Made by a program: the position numbers and the translations under genes. 42,800 nucleotides of DNA from the IMG/VR virus record IMGVR_UViG_3300045282_000103, positions 1 to 42,800 of that record; one strand, 5' to 3'. The notes beneath the pieces were generated by a model, which worked only from the letters and a program-made list of their open reading frames with translations, did no database searches and was not told the DNA's origin. Below are positions 1-7,515 of the stretch, piece after piece. The stretch is from a virus. How positions within the stretch are numbered: position 1 is the first letter of the stretch; every line of letters begins with the position of its first letter.

Positions 1-127
1 GGTCTGACCCTTTCTGCTTCTGAATCAATGCCTGCAAAATTTTGTACTCGTTTTCCGCCGAGGGAGAACGGATATACCTCATAGCCCGGTAAAGCACGGC
101 CTGATTGATAAGCGCCACCAGATTGTC
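1..127. repeat. Terminal direct repeat, left copy (contig closure overlap)
   Basis: These 127 bases are identical to 42674-42800. The repeat lies inside an open reading frame that continues in frame across the join, so the contig closes into a circle of 42,673 bp. A length of exactly 127 equals a k-mer size commonly used by de Bruijn assemblers. I therefore read it as an assembly overlap of a circular or circularly permuted molecule, not as a physical terminal repeat. Confidence 0.95.
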
Positions 128-1024
128 GGGAATGCCCCAGAACTGGTTAAGGCTTGTGAATGCAGCAGTGTCCTGCTGGTAGATGAGGTTCACCATCCAT
201 GTGACCGCTGCCGGGGGGTACATCATGCGGACAAGCAGCACGCCTGTTCCAAAGTCTTTCATCACCGCTACTTGCTCGGGGTCTGCCAGCTTCGACCAGC
301 TAGGAAGGTTCCTCATGGCCGAAAGATGCCGGACATTCATCGGCGAGGAGTTGTTATTCAGCTCCATCATCGTTCCCGATGTCAGCCAGCCGAAGTTTGT
401 GATTCCAGGAGCGCCAAGCACGTCTGCGTTGGCCTGCCCAGAGGCGGCTGCGAAAGTAAAGCTGGTAGGCGTGGGAGTTCCTGTGATGACGTAAGGCCCA
501 GGAGCGCCCCACGCGCATTGGTTGCCATTGTCCGTGAAGCTGGAATTGTACTTGGAGGGCGTACCTTGAGTTCCGGCGACCAACCCGAACAGATAGACGC
601 CATTCCCGACTGCGAAACGATGAGGTTCCAGAGTCTTGACCGTCACGACACCAGCCGCTACGGTCACGCCGTTGTTGGTTGCCAAATCAATCGAAGCGCC
701 ACTCGACTGGACGCCCGTCGAACCCCCTGACGGGGTGATGTTCATCGTAAAGGCAGAAGCCCCAGCGAACAAATAATCCTGCTTAGATTGGTAGACGATG
801 AGCGGCTGACCCGTGCCCTGTGTCAGTCCCAGCGGAGAGCACAACTCCACCGAGTTCCATTTCCAGTCGTTCTCATCGTTGATGATTTCCGAGGCTGCTT
901 CAGAGCAAATGGACAGCCCCGGCTCATCGACAATGCCACCCACCCCACGCAACGGAAGCAAATCCGTGTGCGTCGTGGCGTAATTGATAGTGGTGATTAG
1001 CTTGATGGTGCTGGGGACGGACAT
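1..1024 (-). CDS. Virion structural protein, N-terminal part (gene crosses contig ends)
   Basis: ATG at 1024 overlaps the TAA stop of the upstream gene (TAATG). The frame stays open to base 1 and continues through the closure overlap to the stop at 42588, giving a 369-aa protein. No catalytic motif is visible. The sequence is rich in Gly/Thr/Asn, typical of beta-rich virion proteins, and the C-terminal third has a helical stretch with RAMRYIRSP. It sits between small head-tail genes and the beta-propeller tail protein, so a tail or head-tail accessory role is likely. Any annotation that treats the contig as linear will miss or split this gene. Confidence 0.85.
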   Translation of the reverse strand, partial: MSVPSTIKLITTINYATTHTDLLPLRGVGGIVDEPGLSICSEAASEIINDENDWKWNSVELCSPLGLTQGTGQPLIVYQSKQDYLFAGASAFTMNITPSGGSTGVQSSGASIDLATNNGVTVAAGVVTVKTLEPHRFAVGNGVYLFGLVAGTQGTPSKYNSSFTDNGNQCAWGAPGPYVITGTPTPTSFTFAAASGQANADVLGAPGITNFGWLTSGTMMELNNNSSPMNVRHLSAMRNLPSWSKLADPEQVAVMKDFGTGVLLVRMMYPPAAVTWMVNLIYQQDTAAFTSLNQFWGIPDNLVALINQAVLYRAMRYIRSPSAENEYKILQALIQKQKGSD

Positions 1025-1476
1025 TAGCCGAGCATTTCACCCTGGATTTGAGCGCAATCTTGGAAGAGCTTGTTGAAAAGGGCGGTGTTAAAGATGGCTT
1101 CGGGGTCGAGCTTCGACCACTTGGGATCTTCCGGCCTCACCCGGCCCTGACAGAGCTGACAGAGAATATAGCCAGCGCTATCAAGGTGGTCGTTATCGCG
1201 GACGTGAACGCAATGCGTGCCGCCTCCCGCCTGCTTGCTGTGTTCGTGAGAGCAGCCATGCTCCTGAAACCAGCGGTCATTGACTTTTTTCTTGTTGATG
1301 CTCTCAGCGGTTTCCTTGCGCATTTGCTGCGCCATTTCCAGTTCCGCTAATTGCTGCTTGGTTGGAGGGTCAGGCTCCCGCGCTGTGCGCACCGCTGCCG
1401 TTACCGCGCCATCGATAAGCTCCCGCAAATCTCCCTTGGTGAGAGTAACGCTTGTATCCATTGGATTCTCGCTCAT
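1024..1476 (-). CDS. Conserved-type phage protein with Cys/His cluster, 150 aa
   Basis: The start ATG lies 10 nt after an AAGGAGA ribosome site and overlaps the end of the upstream gene; the TAA stop overlaps the next ATG. The N-terminal half is helical and charged. The middle contains a Cys/His-rich stretch (HGCSHEHSK, THCVHV, CQLCQG) that could bind zinc. It lies in the head-to-tail block between coat and tail genes, so it is probably a minor virion or assembly protein. I cannot assign a family. Confidence 0.8.
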   Translation of the reverse strand: MSENPMDTSVTLTKGDLRELIDGAVTAAVRTAREPDPPTKQQLAELEMAQQMRKETAESINKKKVNDRWFQEHGCSHEHSKQAGGGTHCVHVRDNDHLDSAGYILCQLCQGRVRPEDPKWSKLDPEAIFNTALFNKLFQDCAQIQGEMLG

Positions 1477-2057
1477 TGTCTTGTCTCCTTAAGATATTGG
1501 CCTAATGTGAATTTTTTGGTGGGGGACAACCGCCATTCAAGAGTTTTCTTCATCCATACGCTGTTACGCGGGTCAGTCGCCGGGTCGCCGAATTCCTTGA
1601 TGACTTCCGCATAAGACACTGCCCCGGCAAGAAGCAGCCCGATGAGGATGGTTCTCCAGCCCCTCAAATGTTCTCGCGTGGCGATAAGGCTGGTGTCAAT
1701 GTCAACGTAACCCCACTCGGGGAGTTCTTCTTTCGGCATCCCGCCGACATACTTGTTGAAGATGAAAAATGCGTCCGTCGAATAGCCGCCATCGGTGAGG
1801 GCTTCGTACAACTCATCAGAATTACGGGGATAGTAAAGAGCGATATTCCCCGGTGAGCCTTCCTTCGCGATGAGTTTGGGGCAAATCTTTTGCAGCCTAT
1901 TCAACAGTTCCGCGTAAGAAAGGCAAGCGCCCGTGCTGCGATCAGCGTTCTGTAGTTCTGCTTGGTCTTCGGTGATGTACCGGGAAGCAAGTTTCAGGCA
2001 TTGTTCCCGCAACTTGATGACATTCTCTCGCGGGTCGAGATGGGAATCTCCCAGCAT
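1473..2057 (-). CDS. Hypothetical protein of the head-tail block, 194 aa
   Basis: I start it at ATG 2057, which has an AGG ribosome site 4 nt upstream; a TTG at 2081 would add 8 residues and overlap the upstream gene. The protein is mixed alpha/beta with a hydrophobic stretch, RTILIGLLLAGAVSYAEVI, that could be a membrane segment or buried helix. By position (after coat, before tail genes) it may be a head-tail connector or adaptor. No motif proves this. Confidence 0.75.
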   Translation of the reverse strand: MLGDSHLDPRENVIKLREQCLKLASRYITEDQAELQNADRSTGACLSYAELLNRLQKICPKLIAKEGSPGNIALYYPRNSDELYEALTDGGYSTDAFFIFNKYVGGMPKEELPEWGYVDIDTSLIATREHLRGWRTILIGLLLAGAVSYAEVIKEFGDPATDPRNSVWMKKTLEWRLSPTKKFTLGQYLKETRQ

Positions 2058-2070
2058 ACGCCTGTCTGGT

Positions 2071-2421
2071 TCAAACAACAATGGCTGGCTCTCCTTTGCT
2101 TACCGATTCCACATGCCCGTCTTTATAGACGGCATCAAGGAGTTCAGCCTTGCCGATTACCAATATCGGCCTGCTGGTCCTTGCAGCCCATTCTTTTGCT
2201 AGGGCAATAGCCATGATTTCATCATCTGCCCGTAAGACCATCGGAGCGAATATCCATGCTGTTTCCGCGTCATGGAGGTCGGAAATGACCACGGCGGAAC
2301 AGGGAGTAAGTGACAGCGCAGCCTCAACCGCATCAATGGTCTTGCGGTCAAGGCCACGCGCCATCACGTAGAAGAGTGGGGACAAAACCAGCTCAGGTAA
2401 GTTCTTTGGATTGTCCGCCAC
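2071..2421 (-). CDS. Hypothetical alpha/beta protein, 116 aa
   Basis: Begins at GTG 2421 inside the end of the preceding gene and ends 13 nt before the next start. No clear Shine-Dalgarno is visible for the GTG, so the true start could be internal (ATG near residue 20). Alternating hydrophobic strands (SAVVISDLHD, RPILVIGKAELLDAV) suggest a small alpha/beta fold. It belongs to the set of small genes directly downstream of the coat gene. Function not recognised. Confidence 0.7.
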   Translation of the reverse strand: MADNPKNLPELVLSPLFYVMARGLDRKTIDAVEAALSLTPCSAVVISDLHDAETAWIFAPMVLRADDEIMAIALAKEWAARTSRPILVIGKAELLDAVYKDGHVESVSKGEPAIVV

Positions 2422-2647
2422 GGGTCACGTTTCCTGTAGCTGTCAAGCTGCTGCTGACGGTCCCGCCGAGGGTTGTCACCTTCTGCGAGGCCATGTTGGG
2501 GTTGAACTTAACGGTTGCCACCAAGGCTCCCGCTTCTGTGGTTTTCGGAGAACTAGAGCCAGTATTGGTCTGGCCGGGGAAGAAGTTGACTTCATTGCTG
2601 ATGTAGATGTTTCCGTTCGAGTAAATCAACAGATACATTGAGGCCAT
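2393..2647 (-). CDS. Small beta-rich protein directly downstream of coat, 84 aa
   Basis: I choose ATG 2647, preceded by AAAGGAC, over a longer in-frame start at 2689 that would read through the stable hairpin after the coat stop. The protein is Thr/Ser/Gly-rich with strand-like segments (SMYLLIYSNGNIYISNEVNF) and no charged core. Its position and composition suit a head decoration or stabilising protein, but that is inference. Confidence 0.75.
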   Translation of the reverse strand: MASMYLLIYSNGNIYISNEVNFFPGQTNTGSSSPKTTEAGALVATVKFNPNMASQKVTTLGGTVSSSLTATGNVTRGGQSKELT

Positions 2648-2667
2648 CGTTTGTCCTTTCGGGGGAA

Positions 2668-2683
2668 GGGGGCCGAAGCCCCC
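2668..2683 (-). terminator. UUCG-capped hairpin 6 nt after the coat stop
   Basis: On the minus strand this reads GGGGGC-TTCG-GCCCCC, a perfect 6-bp G-C stem with the extra-stable UUCG tetraloop. It begins 6 nt after the coat stop codon. No U-tract follows, so it is more likely a partial attenuator or 3'-end mRNA stabiliser that sets coat dosage relative to downstream genes than a full terminator. Confidence 0.75.
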
Positions 2684-2689
2684 ACCCAT

Positions 2690-3626
2690 TTACCCGATGC
2701 TCGACTCAATTCTGAATCGGCGGAAGTGGTTGATGGAGTTGCTGGTATCAGGCGAAGTAACCACCCCGTAGAAGAAGTTATAGAAAGCCGCAGCCGCAAT
2801 CAGGCCAGCCACGTCAATGGAATTGCCCTGGTCGTAGCGGCGAACCGTGACGCTGAAGTTCTTCTGGTTGAGGTTCGTTCGTCCGAGAGAACTGGCGATC
2901 ATGGCCTGCCAACCCACGATGTAAACGCAGTAGGCGTTCTTCGTGGTGGATTGCCAGCTTGCGATGGAGGTTGTGGCGTTGGATTCGTAAAACTCCACGC
3001 CGCCAATGTTGCCGATGCGCTGGCCCTTGATGCCCGCAAATGCCGGGTTATCGCTGGCCAGGGTTTCGGAATACTTCTGCAAGTCGAGAAAGCCACCTGC
3101 AGAAGCATCATTCACGGCGTCGTAGGCGTTCAGCGAGTTCATAATCCCGAAGAACAATCCGTTCTTCTTGGGCTTTACGTCCTTGCTGCGCAACTGCCAT
3201 GCGCCCTTGCGGGCGAGGGCCGCTGTGAAGTAGGTTCCATCATTCACGTCAATGTTGGCCACGGCGTCGCCGTTGGCGGCGACATCATAGGCAACCATCG
3301 TGACGTTATCGACGGATAATGCTCCGCGATAGGCAAGCAAGGCCGCGCCCTCGGCAACCGTATCGCTGATGGCCGTCAGCACTACTTTGTTGCTGAAGCT
3401 GACATAATCGGCGTAGTTGGCGAGGTTGATGGTCTTGGTTTGCTGGGTGAGCGATTGACCAGCAGCGGGAGTGCCTTCTGTTACCGCTGTGGTGTTTGCG
3501 CCCAGCTTGAGGTAGTTGAAAACCTGCATGGCGACACCCGACATATCGGGCATAACCTTGAGTTCGCAACTTGGATAAAAGAACAGATTCGCTTGGAGCA
3601 CGTCAAGGGACACACGGTCGTAATAG
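2690..3626 (-). CDS. Major coat protein, exon 2 (P22 coat-like, HK97 fold)
   Basis: Exon 2 supplies residues 21-331 of the major capsid protein, starting YYDRVSLDV. The coding pattern (ANLFFYPSCELKVMP, NYADYVSFSNKV, AYRGALSVDNVT, GLFFGIMNSLNAYD, GIKGQRIGNIGGVEFYESNA) matches P22 coat-type phage capsids. Read alone, it looks like a 307-aa protein starting at GTG 3613 with no ribosome site, because an in-frame stop lies just upstream within the intron. Joining it to exon 1 (4346-4288) gives exactly 996 nt, 331 aa plus stop. A strong hairpin follows the stop. The scaffold gene lies directly upstream, as expected for this capsid family. Confidence 0.9.
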
Positions 3627-4287
3627 TCTTGGTGTTAACTTTCGGATTTCCCGAAAGAGCGGACTATACCATCTGTTCGATTGCGTAAGAATGCTGCGCA
3701 ACGCAAACAGGAATGCTCTTAGTCTCTGAGGACTCGCGGAGATTTCGCTTTGCGTCTGCGATGTCATGGTCTTCCTGTGTGTACGGATTGTGCCCATTAT
3801 TGCCAAGCTTCACAGGACGGACTTCTTTTGGTCGCAGTCGATGCAGGACAAATTTCTTGACTAAGGCTGCTTCAGCTTTTTTCTTTCCAAACAGATAAGG
3901 CTCCAAGATTTCTACCATTTTCAAAACTTCATCGTAATGATGCACGATGATTTGGTAGCAGCCTTGAGAGTTCTGCCGGATGTGATGATGAATCCCGAGA
4001 GAACCTTGCCATTCACAAATAGCGTCAACCAGAATGGGGTCGGTATTACTGAATCCGACTTCCGCACTGAATTGCCACTTATTGTTTTTTTTCTGTTCTT
4101 TCCAAACACTGAAATGCCCTTCGCCTAGGTACAGCCCTGCTATGATTTCCACGTTAGGAATCATCGTTTCTCCGATTGCCTGCGGATTGTCCATTGATAC
4201 AGCTATCTTCAACATTTTACCTTATTAGGAGTTGAAGTTTTAGGAGTTTCCCGCATATCGCATTCTTTAACCACGGCCTATTCGTTG
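3627..4287 (-). ncRNA. Group I self-splicing intron in the coat gene
   Basis: Paired elements visible on the minus strand: P1 CUACGGU (4294-4288) with GCCGUGG (4277-4271), putting the hallmark U-G pair at the 5' splice site; P10 AAUAG (4282-4278), directly adjacent, with exon-2 CUAUU (3626-3622); P3 GAAUGC (4265-4260) with GCAUUC (3716-3711); P4 UGCGG (4255-4251) with CCGCA (4185-4181); P5 CUUCAAC (4237-4231) with GUUGAAG (4213-4207); P7 GACUA (3724-3720) with UAGUC (3666-3662); P8 UUGCGU (3706-3701) with ACGCAA (3686-3681); P9 CUUUCGG (3657-3651) with CCGAAAG (3645-3639). The order is canonical. The endonuclease ORF lies between the P4-P6 region and P7. Confidence 0.9.
3664..4164 (-). CDS. 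LAGLIDADG homing endonuclease encoded in the intron
   Basis: A 166-aa protein with one LAGLIDADG motif near its N-terminus (IIAGLYLGEGHF), so it would act as a homodimer that cuts intronless coat alleles and spreads the intron. The Gly-Glu-Gly at the motif end supplies the usual acidic residue. I choose ATG 4164, which has CGGAGA 5 nt upstream; an in-frame ATG at 4215 lies within P5 and lacks a ribosome site. The UAG stop (3666-3664) is itself part of the P7 3' strand, so the last 20 codons double as ribozyme core. The C-terminal half is basic. Base use is more A/T-rich than in neighbouring genes, which fits a mobile origin. Confidence 0.9.
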   Translation of the reverse strand: MIPNVEIIAGLYLGEGHFSVWKEQKKNNKWQFSAEVGFSNTDPILVDAICEWQGSLGIHHHIRQNSQGCYQIIVHHYDEVLKMVEILEPYLFGKKKAEAALVKKFVLHRLRPKEVRPVKLGNNGHNPYTQEDHDIADAKRNLRESSETKSIPVCVAQHSYAIEQMV

Positions 4288-4346
4288 ACCGTAGGGTACC
4301 CTGCGAGTCCCGAGCTGACTACCGATGCTGCTGTTGGTAGAGCCAA
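4288..4346 (-). CDS. Major coat protein, exon 1 (20 codons, TTG start)
   Basis: AAAGGAG (4360-4354) lies 7 nt upstream of TTG 4346. The reading frame gives MALPTAASVVSSGLAGYPTV and then, unspliced, two more codons and a TAG stop. Joining after ACGGT (4288) to 3626 gives YPTV-YYDR and continues into the coat. This N-terminal arm plus the strong ribosome site explains why exon 2 has no proper start. The exon is too short for ordinary ORF callers. It lies 21 nt after the scaffold stop. Confidence 0.85.
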
Positions 4347-4367
4347 TTCGATTCTCCTTTACAGGGA

Positions 4368-5276
4368 TTAACGCGCAGCCATCTGCTTATTGGCGAGCCT
4401 CTTCAGCTCCTCCAACGGCATTTTGTATGCGTCGTCCTCAGTTGGTTCGGCTGGCGGGGGTGCCGGAGCTACCCGGCTGTGCGTCCCGATAGTCGATACC
4501 TTCTTTGTCCTCTGCTGCGCTGGAACAGGTGGAGGCGGAGCAATCCGTTCCGTTTCCTCCACTGTTTCTTCCGCGACAGGGTTTGCCTCTTCGCCCTTCA
4601 AAGCGAGCAATCCGCTCTCTTTCAAGTGCAAGTACGCCTTTGCCAGATTTTCCGAAGTTACCGGAAGCCGTAGTTCGGCGAGTTTCATCCTCATCAACTT
4701 CCCGTTCTTGTCGCCGACTGTGCCAGCATCCTCATAATCAGGGTGCATGGCCACAAAAGTTGAGATTGCCTCGGTGGTGGCAGTAGCCGTCTGATAAGCG
4801 TCAGCGGCCTGCTTCATGGTTTGGAACTCTTCGGGCTTCATGCCCGTGACTTCCTCGAACATCTTGCGGAAAGTCGCTTTCGGCATCTTGCTGAACTCTT
4901 GCGCGAGGACATACTCCTCGTCGGCAGTCGGTTCCTTGGGTGCCGTACGTTCCGCGTTCTTCGCCCGCAAGTCACGCAGTTCCGCTTCTTGTGCGCGAAT
5001 CTTGATGGTGGCGTTTTTCTGGGCATCGGCAATCTTGTCGGAGAGGGCTTCGAGAGCTGCTTCCTTCGACTCGCCTTCCGCCTCGAATACCTGCACTCCC
5101 GAGCCATCGCCAAGGTCAATCTCTCGGCTGGCCATGAAGACTTCCTGCTCTTCCGTCGCTGGTTCCGGCACGGGAGGTGTCTCTTCTTCTTTCTTGCCTG
5201 CCAGTTCCTCGTTGGCCAAGAGTTTCAGTTGCTTGGCATCCATCTTTTCCATTTCTTCTGCCGTGTGCTTCGCCAT
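4368..5276 (-). CDS. Capsid scaffolding-like protein, 302 aa
   Basis: Highly charged and Glu/Lys/Ala-rich, with predicted coiled-coil helices (residues ~65-110) and low-complexity Pro/Glu segments (residues ~30-45, 235-285). It sits between the portal-proximal gene and the coat, where tailed phages place the scaffold. ATG 5276 overlaps the previous stop (TAATG). The C-terminus is basic (LKRLANKQMAAR), as expected for a coat-binding scaffold tail. Assigned from position and composition, since scaffolds diverge fast. Confidence 0.75.
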   Translation of the reverse strand: MAKHTAEEMEKMDAKQLKLLANEELAGKKEEETPPVPEPATEEQEVFMASREIDLGDGSGVQVFEAEGESKEAALEALSDKIADAQKNATIKIRAQEAELRDLRAKNAERTAPKEPTADEEYVLAQEFSKMPKATFRKMFEEVTGMKPEEFQTMKQAADAYQTATATTEAISTFVAMHPDYEDAGTVGDKNGKLMRMKLAELRLPVTSENLAKAYLHLKESGLLALKGEEANPVAEETVEETERIAPPPPVPAQQRTKKVSTIGTHSRVAPAPPPAEPTEDDAYKMPLEELKRLANKQMAAR

Positions 5277-5551
5277 TACATCACCACCTCTATGAAAGTA
5301 TCGGCTGGCTCTTCGCCAGCCTTTAGAAGCTCAATCATCTGCAACCACTGCGCCCAGAACTTACGCGCTCCCCGCGCATCATGCCGGAAGGTCTTGGCCT
5401 TTTCTTCGTCATCCTCTTGCAAACTCTTCTGCTCGATGGCATAAATCGTTTCTTCGGCAATCTGGCGCATTATCGGCCAGCTATCGTCTGCTGTGATACG
5501 CAGAAACGCTCGTTTTACTGCTAGTTTTTGCTGCTCATTACGGAACTCCAT
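5276..5551 (-). CDS. Small helical protein between portal and scaffold, 91 aa
   Basis: ATG 5551 lies inside the end of the portal gene behind a strong AAGGAGGCAAGG ribosome site. The protein is helical with alternating basic and acidic runs and several Trp/Phe residues (FWAQWLQMIELL). It ends VVM with a TAATG overlap into the scaffold gene. Likely a small head-assembly accessory; no family recognised. Confidence 0.75.
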   Translation of the reverse strand: MEFRNEQQKLAVKRAFLRITADDSWPIMRQIAEETIYAIEQKSLQEDDEEKAKTFRHDARGARKFWAQWLQMIELLKAGEEPADTFIEVVM

Positions 5552-7514
5552 CCTTGCCTCCTTCCAGAGCCGCTAATCCGGCTGTTTCATCGCGCTTCAC
5601 CACCGATTTAAGAACCGCAAGCTGGCCTTGTGCCGCTGCTTTCTGGTCGATGGAGTCGAGGTCCGCTTGATGCTTTACGCTCGTTTGCAGGACTTTCCCC
5701 ATCGCTGCCTGCATGGCCTGGTTCTTTTGCTGCATCCGCTGCAAATCTTCCGGTGTGAGGTTTATGAAATACTCGGATTCCGTCCCGAGGCCCGCCGATT
5801 CAAACAATTCCTCGGTCCATGTCGCGTAATCAAACTTCTTGCCCTGTACTTGCAAGGAATCCTGTACTGCCTGATTCGCCAGGAACTGCATGAAGATCGG
5901 AGCAAGCTGGAGAGCCGCGTGCTTTGCCGTGAGTTTCGTTCCACCGATGATTTCAATGTCATAATCTGCGTTGTAGATGTCGAGAATTTCTCCTGCGTAG
6001 GCTTTTCCGTCTTCGCGGGAGAGAATCTGGTTGATTTCATCGGGTTGCAGGTTTTCATGGCAATGAATGAGGAAGGTTTCAAGTACCGGGATGAAAACTA
6101 GCTCCAGATATTGCTCGATGAAGTATTGCAACCGCTGGGTGATGTCACCTTGGAAGGCTTGGACGCCTGAGCCTGTACGGAGCGCCTGTGTCGGCATCTG
6201 CGTGCCGCCCTCAGCCCCGATTCTACGGTAAGCCCGCATCTGGCTGGCTTCCATAGCGGCCAGAGCGCTTTGCTGGATGTCCTGAACCACCAGGGGTTTC
6301 AGTTCCGATTCGACGGTAGTGACTTTTCCGGGGGCAATGACGATATTTTGCCCCGAGCTGGTCATGCCCTTGACCATCTGGAAGCTCGGATTCAGCAGAA
6401 TGGCCAAACCGTCCACGGAAGTATTCAGCACTCCTTGCTGGAAGCGCTGCTCGCCATTCAGAAGAGCAGGAATCCCCAATCCGAACATGGAATTGAGCAC
6501 GTCGATGAACGCGCACCCATGAACGCCAAGTTTCCCGGTTTTATTCTCTTCGTTACGGATGACTATTTTCCTCTGCAACACCGTAACAACGCGCTGCCTC
6601 GTCCGGTATTCCACAAGTTCCATAGGCCCCATGAGCGGGTCTTTGCTCGAAGGAATTTTGTCATCTTGCGCCTGATATTCCCGCGTCTGATTCGGCTTTA
6701 GCGGCTGCATTGAATCTTTGGCAATCTCCTGCTTGCCAGCCAGAATCGTCGCTAGTGCCTCACGCGTGGGAATGTTCTTGTAAGTGTCGTCATCCCGCAT
6801 ATCATCCAGATCATAGGCGGTGATTTGGATGCGCTTCGCAATCCAGCGCCCGGAGTTCGGGTCTTGATTCGGGCAGGACGGGTCGAAAATGATATTTCGC
6901 AGGTTGCCGTTCTCGTAGGTCGGCTTCTGGACGGTCTTTGGCGGGAGCTCCCCGTTGCGACTGACCTTTCCATCGTCGCTCTTGACATATTTTCTCTGCT
7001 CGATTTCGTCAATTTCCCAGCCATCGAATCCGCATCCGAATCCGTACTGCAAAATAGTCTTAAGCGTCAGCCGCGAGCCTTCCTTGAAGTCCGAAACCTT
7101 CACTGCCCAACGCAAAAGGTTCTGGTTGGCTTCTGCTGCTTCTGCTCTAGTGTTGCCTTTCCTTGTGACTTGATACGGGTCCTTGCCGCTGCCCCAGAGC
7201 GAGAGATAAATCACCGGCATCAGCTTTTCGATGGCTTCAAGGCAGACCGGTACGGAAAGAGCGGAGCGGGCTTTGTCGCTGTTTGGCCATGGACGAACAC
7301 GGACATATCCGCGAATCAGATCATCGGCAGTTTCAATGCGCGTGATGAAGTTCTTGGCTTGCTCGAACGCAATTCCAGCATCAATGTCGCCAAGCACGAT
7401 GCCGAGGGCCGTAATATCGTCCCACGGTTCGGTAAATTCCACCTTCTCGGCGGTTACCGGCGCCTGTGCTTGCTGTTCTGAAATTGCAGTGTCGAGGGTT
7501 TCTAGTCCAGCCAT
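5538..7514 (-). CDS. Portal protein (P22-type), 658 aa
   Basis: Directly follows the large terminase (TGA, one base, ATG) and has the length of podovirus-type portals. Typical portal stretches include RVRPWPNSDKARSALSVP, QYGFGCGFDGWEIDE, NIIFDPSCPN and a long C-terminal helical, Gln-rich region (residues ~570-650) like the P22 portal barrel. It would form the 12-mer channel at one capsid vertex that docks terminase and then the tail. Start supported by coupling to the terminase stop. Confidence 0.9.
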   Translation of the reverse strand: MAGLETLDTAISEQQAQAPVTAEKVEFTEPWDDITALGIVLGDIDAGIAFEQAKNFITRIETADDLIRGYVRVRPWPNSDKARSALSVPVCLEAIEKLMPVIYLSLWGSGKDPYQVTRKGNTRAEAAEANQNLLRWAVKVSDFKEGSRLTLKTILQYGFGCGFDGWEIDEIEQRKYVKSDDGKVSRNGELPPKTVQKPTYENGNLRNIIFDPSCPNQDPNSGRWIAKRIQITAYDLDDMRDDDTYKNIPTREALATILAGKQEIAKDSMQPLKPNQTREYQAQDDKIPSSKDPLMGPMELVEYRTRQRVVTVLQRKIVIRNEENKTGKLGVHGCAFIDVLNSMFGLGIPALLNGEQRFQQGVLNTSVDGLAILLNPSFQMVKGMTSSGQNIVIAPGKVTTVESELKPLVVQDIQQSALAAMEASQMRAYRRIGAEGGTQMPTQALRTGSGVQAFQGDITQRLQYFIEQYLELVFIPVLETFLIHCHENLQPDEINQILSREDGKAYAGEILDIYNADYDIEIIGGTKLTAKHAALQLAPIFMQFLANQAVQDSLQVQGKKFDYATWTEELFESAGLGTESEYFINLTPEDLQRMQQKNQAMQAAMGKVLQTSVKHQADLDSIDQKAAAQGQLAVLKSVVKRDETAGLAALEGGKDGVP

Positions 7515-7515
7515 G

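Noticed and set aside
1-127. True T7-like direct terminal repeat
   Set aside because: Exactly 127 bp matches a common assembler k-mer, lies within a gene, and the P22-type portal and coat suggest headful packaging; coverage data would be needed to revive it.
2651-3319. 222-codon plus-strand ORF opposite the coat gene
   Set aside because: Antisense shadow of coat exon 2, which has clear family features; no neighbours on the plus strand.
6825-7481. 218-codon plus-strand ORF opposite the portal
   Set aside because: Portal on the minus strand is unambiguous; the plus ORF lacks motifs or initiation signals.
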